From: an uncultured beta proteobacterium
GTDB taxonomy: Bacteria; Pseudomonadota; Gammaproteobacteria; Burkholderiales; Burkholderiaceae_C
Length of the DNA stretch: 47,122 bases
Assembly (NCBI GenBank): GCA_903873485.1
Contig: CAIQOO010000202.1
Location: forward strand, 1-47,122
Direction of reading: 5' to 3'
Both the position numbers and the translations under genes were made by a program. How positions within the stretch are numbered: position 1 is the stretch's first letter; every line of letters begins with the position of its first letter. The notes beneath the pieces were generated by a model. The model saw only the letters and a list, made by a program, of their open reading frames with translations. It was not told where the DNA came from and did not search any database. Of the stretch, positions 43,552 through 47,122 are shown piece after piece.

Positions 43552-44330
43552 CAAGCCGGGTGCTCCGGCGGTGCTTCAAAACTGTCACGATAGGTGAAAT
43601 ACAGCGAGGTAAAGAACATTGATGCCACCAGCAACAGCGCCGGAAACAGCAAGGTGCCGGCCAGATTGGGGCTGTCTAGCAGCGTGGCCAGCGTGGTCAG
43701 GGCCAGCACCGTCAGCACCATCACCATCATCCACAAGCCGGCAAACAGCGCAAAGGCCCAAAAATTGCGAAAGCAGGCAATGATGCTGAAAAACATGCTT
43801 TTCACCGGTGGCAAGTCTTGCCAGAAAACCAGTGCCGGCGCATGCCAGAACAGCAAGGACAAAGGCAGGTGCAGGCCAATGAACACCCACATGGCCGACT
43901 GAAAGCTGGCATTGCCCATCAGCTCCGGGGTCGGGCTCTGGCCACCCAAATACATGCCGACAAAAGCGCCGCCGTCCACCAGGTAAGACAGGCCAATCAC
44001 CAGCATGAACCCGAGCGCATACAAGGCACCCAAAATCAGCATGGCCCGCAGCTTTTGCGGACCGGCCCGAAAAGCTGTCAGCAACATCAGCGGCATCGGA
44101 AACTTGCCGCTGGCGGCCTCGCGCGAGGCCGCCATCAAGCCCAGCGTGGCGGCTGGCAGCAGCGTCATGGCCACCGGCAAACCGATCAGCGGCACCATGC
44201 TGGCCACCGACATCAGCGCCATGAACATGAAAAACAGCCCCGCCAACGCCAGCGGCTGCCGGAAAAAAGTGCGCATGCCCAGCTTGACCCAGGTAGCTCC
44301 GGTGCGTGCCGGCAACAAATTGAGCTTCAT
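43551..44330 (-). CDS. BPSS1780-family membrane protein
   Basis: This 259-residue inner-membrane protein has about six hydrophobic segments and fits the BPSS1780 family of betaproteobacteria: LPARTGATWVKLGMRTFFRQPLALAGLFFMFMALMS and SKFPMPLMLLTAFRAGPQ-type signatures. The function is unknown. Its ATG overlaps the thrB stop as ATGA. A polar C-terminal tail (SFEAPPEHPA) ends at the start of the lipoprotein gene. Confidence 0.82.
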   Translation of the reverse strand: MKLNLLPARTGATWVKLGMRTFFRQPLALAGLFFMFMALMSVASMVPLIGLPVAMTLLPAATLGLMAASREAASGKFPMPLMLLTAFRAGPQKLRAMLILGALYALGFMLVIGLSYLVDGGAFVGMYLGGQSPTPELMGNASFQSAMWVFIGLHLPLSLLFWHAPALVFWQDLPPVKSMFFSIIACFRNFWAFALFAGLWMMVMVLTVLALTTLATLLDSPNLAGTLLFPALLLVASMFFTSLYFTYRDSFEAPPEHPA

Positions 44331-45322
44331 GCCGCACCCGCCAACGCCGGATACGCCAGTGGCCGGGTGGCGCGCATGCGCAGCACCTGTTCAAAATGGC
44401 CAGGGTCATGGGCGGTGAGCAGGCTGGCCTGGCGCGGCAGGTAAAAATCCCATAGCCGGGTAATCCAGAAGCGCAAGGCTGCGGCGCGCAGCATGGCCGG
44501 CAACAGTTCGCGCTCGGCTGCCTGCAACGGCCGAACGGTGTTGTACGCCGCTATAAACGCATGGGCCAGAGAAGCTTGATGGGTATGGCTTGGCAGGTCA
44601 ATGCACCAGTCATTCAAGGCAACCGCCAAGTCAAACAGCCAGGTGTCCACCCCGGCAAAATAAAAATCAATAAAACCACTGAGCAGCGGCGTGCCATGAA
44701 TGCTGTCAAACATCACGTTGTCGCGGAACAGATCGGCGTGAATTGGGCCACGCGGCAAGGCGGCATAACTGCTTGATGCCGCAATGTGGTTTTGAAAAGC
44801 CAGTTCAGCCTGAATCAGGGTGGCCTGGCTGGCGGTTAAATAGGGCAACACCACCGGCACCGTGTCGTTCCACCAGGGCAGGGCGCGCAAATTGGGCTGT
44901 TGCTGGTCAAAATCGCGCCCGGCTTGGTGCAGCCGGGCCAGCATGGCACCGACCTGCGCGCAGTGGCTGATGCCGGGACTGAGTTCGCTGCATCCGGGCA
45001 GCTTGTTGACCACCGCAGCCGGTTTGCCGTTGACATGGAGCACCAGTTCGCCGCGCGCATTGGGCTGCGGATTGGGCACCGGAATCTGCCGATTGGCCAG
45101 ATGTTTCATCAGCCCCAGGTAAAACGGCAGTTGGTGCTCGGTCAGGCGCTCAAACAGCGTCAGCACATACTCAAGCACCAGGCCGTCGCGTTCGGTGCTG
45201 ACAAAGTAATTGGTGTTTTCAATGCCGCTGGCGCAGCCTTGCAGTTGGGTCAACTCACCGAGCTTGAGCGAGCGCATCAATTGCCGGGCTTGCCCGGTGC
45301 TGACCTGGGTATAAACCGCCAC
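44327..45322 (-). CDS. thrB: homoserine kinase (ThrB2, APH fold)
   Basis: This enzyme phosphorylates homoserine in threonine synthesis. The 331-residue protein belongs to the aminoglycoside-phosphotransferase-like class: LQGCASGIENTNYFVSTERDGLVLEYVLTLFERL, RGPIHADLFRDNVMF (catalytic loop with Asp and Asn) and GFIDFYFAGVDTWLFDLAVALNDWC (the Asp-Phe-Tyr metal motif). It is unrelated to the GHMP-type ThrB of E. coli and is common in betaproteobacteria and pseudomonads. It starts 3 bp after the DUF2782 gene. Confidence 0.94.
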   Translation of the reverse strand: MAVYTQVSTGQARQLMRSLKLGELTQLQGCASGIENTNYFVSTERDGLVLEYVLTLFERLTEHQLPFYLGLMKHLANRQIPVPNPQPNARGELVLHVNGKPAAVVNKLPGCSELSPGISHCAQVGAMLARLHQAGRDFDQQQPNLRALPWWNDTVPVVLPYLTASQATLIQAELAFQNHIAASSSYAALPRGPIHADLFRDNVMFDSIHGTPLLSGFIDFYFAGVDTWLFDLAVALNDWCIDLPSHTHQASLAHAFIAAYNTVRPLQAAERELLPAMLRAAALRFWITRLWDFYLPRQASLLTAHDPGHFEQVLRMRATRPLAYPALAGAA

Positions 45323-45325
45323 GGC

Positions 45326-45643
45326 TCAGAACCCCAGCACTTTCCAGTGGCGCTCGCCACTGGCCGGCTCTACCTGGTAGGCCGGCAGGCGGCCCTTGGG
45401 CTGCACCCGGATGCTTTTGGTTTGGCCACCGATGCGAAGCTCATCAATTACCGCGCCGGCATCTTCCAGATGGATATGTTCGATGCGCTGCGCCATGACC
45501 TCTTGGTCTGGCGCAGCCTGGGCTGGCGCGCTCTGCGTTGCGCTGCCGACTGGCATGGTTTGGGCGCTGGCCGCGCCACTGGGCACAAGCGAAACGGCGA
45601 AGCACAGCGTTAAAAAACGATTCGACAAGGGGGGGAGTTGCAT
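45326..45643 (-). CDS. exported DUF2782 protein
   Basis: This 105-residue protein has a signal peptide (FLTLCFAVSLVPSGAASAQ). A DUF2782 region follows: QRIEHIHLEDAGAVIDELRIGGQTKSIRVQPKGRLPAYQVEP. The function is unknown, but DUF2782 genes often lie beside thrB or polA, as here. It is transcribed divergently from polA; the 55-bp gap between them must hold both promoters. Confidence 0.85.
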   Translation of the reverse strand: MQLPPLSNRFLTLCFAVSLVPSGAASAQTMPVGSATQSAPAQAAPDQEVMAQRIEHIHLEDAGAVIDELRIGGQTKSIRVQPKGRLPAYQVEPASGERHWKVLGF

Positions 45644-45698
45644 GGCCGAATTGTAGAACTGCCGATGCCTTGAGTTGATGCAGGCAAAATGCCCCTTT

Positions 45699-47122
45699 AT
45701 GAATACTGCTTCGTCAAAAACCCTGCTGCTGGTCGATGGTTCCAGCTACCTGTACCGCGCCTTCCATGCCATGCCGGATTTGCGCGCCGTGCCGGGCGAC
45801 CCCGGCAGCGCGCCCACCGGGGCGATTCGCGGCATGATCAACATGCTGCAAAGCCTGCGCAAAGAGGTGCCGGCCGACTTTGCCGCCTGTGTGTTCGATG
45901 CCAAAGGCCCGACCTTTCGGGATGATTTGTACCCCGCGTACAAGGCGCAGCGCTCGCCCATGCCCGATGACCTGCGGGCGCAGATCGAGCCGATTCATGA
46001 AGTGGTTCAGATGATGGGCTGGAAAGTGCTGGCGGTGCCGGGCGTGGAGGCCGATGACGTGATCGGCACGCTGGCCGCCACGGCGGCAGCGCAGGGCATG
46101 GAGGTGATCGTCAGCAGCGGCGACAAGGATCTGGCGCAACTGGTCAACGAACACATCACCATCATCGACACCATGAATGGCCGCCGCCGCGATGTGGCGG
46201 GTGTCACCGCCGAATTTGGCGTGCCGCCGCATTTGATGGTGGACTACCAGACGCTGGTTGGCGACACGGTGGACAACGTGCCCGGCGTGCCCAAGGTCGG
46301 CCCCAAGACCGCTGCCAAGTGGCTGACCGAATTTGGCTCGCTCGCGGCCATCGTGGCCCAAGCAGACGCCATCAAGGGCGCGGTGGGCGAGAGCCTGAGA
46401 AAGTCGCTGGACTGGCTGCCGACCGGTCGCTTGTTGCTGACGATCAAGACCGATTGCGACCTGACCGGCTGGGTGCCGAATCTGCCAGCTATGGATTCAA
46501 TAGCTGTCGGCACAATGGATACGGGCGCTCTGGCTGTTTTTTATCATAAATATGGGTTCAAGGGTTTCGCCCGCGCGCTGACTGAGTCAGCCGGCAAGGC
46601 GGTTGGCCCGAATGCCGCCGCTGACCCCAAAAACCGCGCCAGTCAAGAGCCGGACCTGTTTGATGCGCCAGCGCCAGCCAATCTGGTCAATCCGCTAGCC
46701 GTGGTGGCCCCAGCCGGCAGCGTCAGTTACCAGACTATTCTGGATTGGCCGGCGTTTGAACACTGGCTGGCCAAACTGCAAGCCGCCGAGCTGGTGGCCA
46801 TCGACACCGAGACCACCTCGCTTGATGAAATGCGCGCCCGGATCGTCGGCATCAGCTTTTGCGTGACACCGGGCGAAGCAGCTTATGTTCCGCTGGCCCA
46901 CGCCTATCCGGATGCGCCAGCCCAATTGCCGCTCGATTTGGTGCTGGCCAAACTTAAGCCCTGGCTGGAAGATGCAACCCGGCCCAAGCTCGGCCAGCAT
47001 GTCAAGTACGACCGCCATGTATTTGCCAACCACGGCATTGAGGTGCAGGGCTATGCCCACGACACCATGCTGCAAAGTTATGTGCTCGAAGTCCACCAGC
47101 CACACGGGCTGGCCAGCCTGGC
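45699..47122 (+). CDS. polA: DNA polymerase I, 5' part (runs off the window)
   Basis: PolA fills gaps and removes RNA primers. The first 474 residues are present. The 5'-nuclease domain (KTLLLVDGSSYLYRAFHAM, GVEADDVIGTLA, VSSGDKDLAQLV, GDTVDNVPGVPKVGPKTAAK) is intact. The 3'-5' exonuclease domain has DTETTS (catalytic Asp and Glu) and GQHVKYDRHVF, so proofreading residues seem kept, although the usual Asn before KYD is His. Between the nuclease and exonuclease domains, residues about 263-281 (AMDSIAVGTMDTGALAVFY) come from a dispersed-repeat copy. The polymerase domain lies beyond the window. Confidence 0.97.
   Translation, partial: MNTASSKTLLLVDGSSYLYRAFHAMPDLRAVPGDPGSAPTGAIRGMINMLQSLRKEVPADFAACVFDAKGPTFRDDLYPAYKAQRSPMPDDLRAQIEPIHEVVQMMGWKVLAVPGVEADDVIGTLAATAAAQGMEVIVSSGDKDLAQLVNEHITIIDTMNGRRRDVAGVTAEFGVPPHLMVDYQTLVGDTVDNVPGVPKVGPKTAAKWLTEFGSLAAIVAQADAIKGAVGESLRKSLDWLPTGRLLLTIKTDCDLTGWVPNLPAMDSIAVGTMDTGALAVFYHKYGFKGFARALTESAGKAVGPNAAADPKNRASQEPDLFDAPAPANLVNPLAVVAPAGSVSYQTILDWPAFEHWLAKLQAAELVAIDTETTSLDEMRARIVGISFCVTPGEAAYVPLAHAYPDAPAQLPLDLVLAKLKPWLEDATRPKLGQHVKYDRHVFANHGIEVQGYAHDTMLQSYVLEVHQPHGLASL
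46487..46542 (+). repeat. dispersed Comamonadaceae-type repeat, copy 11, inside polA
   Basis: This reads attcaatagctgtcggcaca, then atggatacgggcgctctggc. It is more diverged than other copies but in frame, in the linker between the nuclease and exonuclease domains. Confidence 0.6.

Overview
The window looks like chromosomal DNA of a betaproteobacterium of the family Comamonadaceae (Rhodoferax/Polaromonas-like). The evidence is the gene order gyrA-pheA-tyrA-aroA/cmk-rpsA-ihfB-lapA-lapB-hldA, the fused AroA-Cmk protein, the glnA-ntrB-ntrC block, a BPSS1780-type membrane protein, and a short dispersed repeat (about 50 bp) of a kind I associate with this family from general knowledge. No tRNA, rRNA, CRISPR array or intact insertion sequence was seen.

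Region by region: 1-1.7 kb is accessory DNA. It holds two inverted-repeat structures, an unidentified open frame cut by the window edge, a PIN-domain gene whose 5' end is disrupted, a small partner gene, and an orphan HicB antitoxin. At 1.75-3.76 kb on the minus strand are crcB (fluoride exporter), comEA and hldD. At 3.8-13.1 kb on the minus strand is a type I restriction-modification island, hsdM-[antitoxin, RelE/ParE toxin]-hsdS-[antitoxin, PIN]-[hsdS tail fossil]-MNT nucleotidyltransferase-[antitoxin, PIN]-hsdR-small membrane protein. It lies between two heptose-biosynthesis genes, hldA and hldD.

13.15-24.5 kb on the minus strand is a long housekeeping run. In transcription order it is gyrA, pheA, tyrA, aroA-cmk, rpsA, ihfB, lapA, lapB, hldA: gyrase, aromatic amino acid synthesis, ribosomal protein S1, IHF, LPS regulation and heptose synthesis. 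From 24.8 kb the plus strand carries an OmpA-family protein, an unknown protein, a MaoC-Pta fusion with acetate kinase, an RsuA-type pseudouridine synthase, a YVTN beta-propeller protein, a polysaccharide deacetylase-like protein, a sterol-desaturase-family protein, an EI24 membrane protein and a CinA-like protein. The nitrogen block follows: glnA (with a sigma-54/NtrC-type promoter), a DUF4124-like protein, ntrB and ntrC. On the minus strand at 39.36-45.6 kb are xth, a DUF4337 protein, folA, thyA and a five-gene operon (DUF2782 protein, thrB, BPSS1780-type membrane protein, two lipoproteins). polA starts divergently at 45.7 kb and runs off the window.

Two things stand out. First, the restriction island carries a tandemly duplicated unit (end of hsdS, antitoxin, PIN toxin), with a nucleotidyltransferase only in the copy next to hsdR. 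Its ribosome-binding site lies in a decayed copy of the hsdS tail. Second, an approximately 50-bp repeat occurs at least 11 times in 47 kb. Several copies lie in frame inside genes or form gene ends: it supplies the signal-peptide core of the deacetylase, inserts in PolA, AroA and RsuA-like proteins, and the ends of CrcB, the DUF4337 protein and a small ORF.
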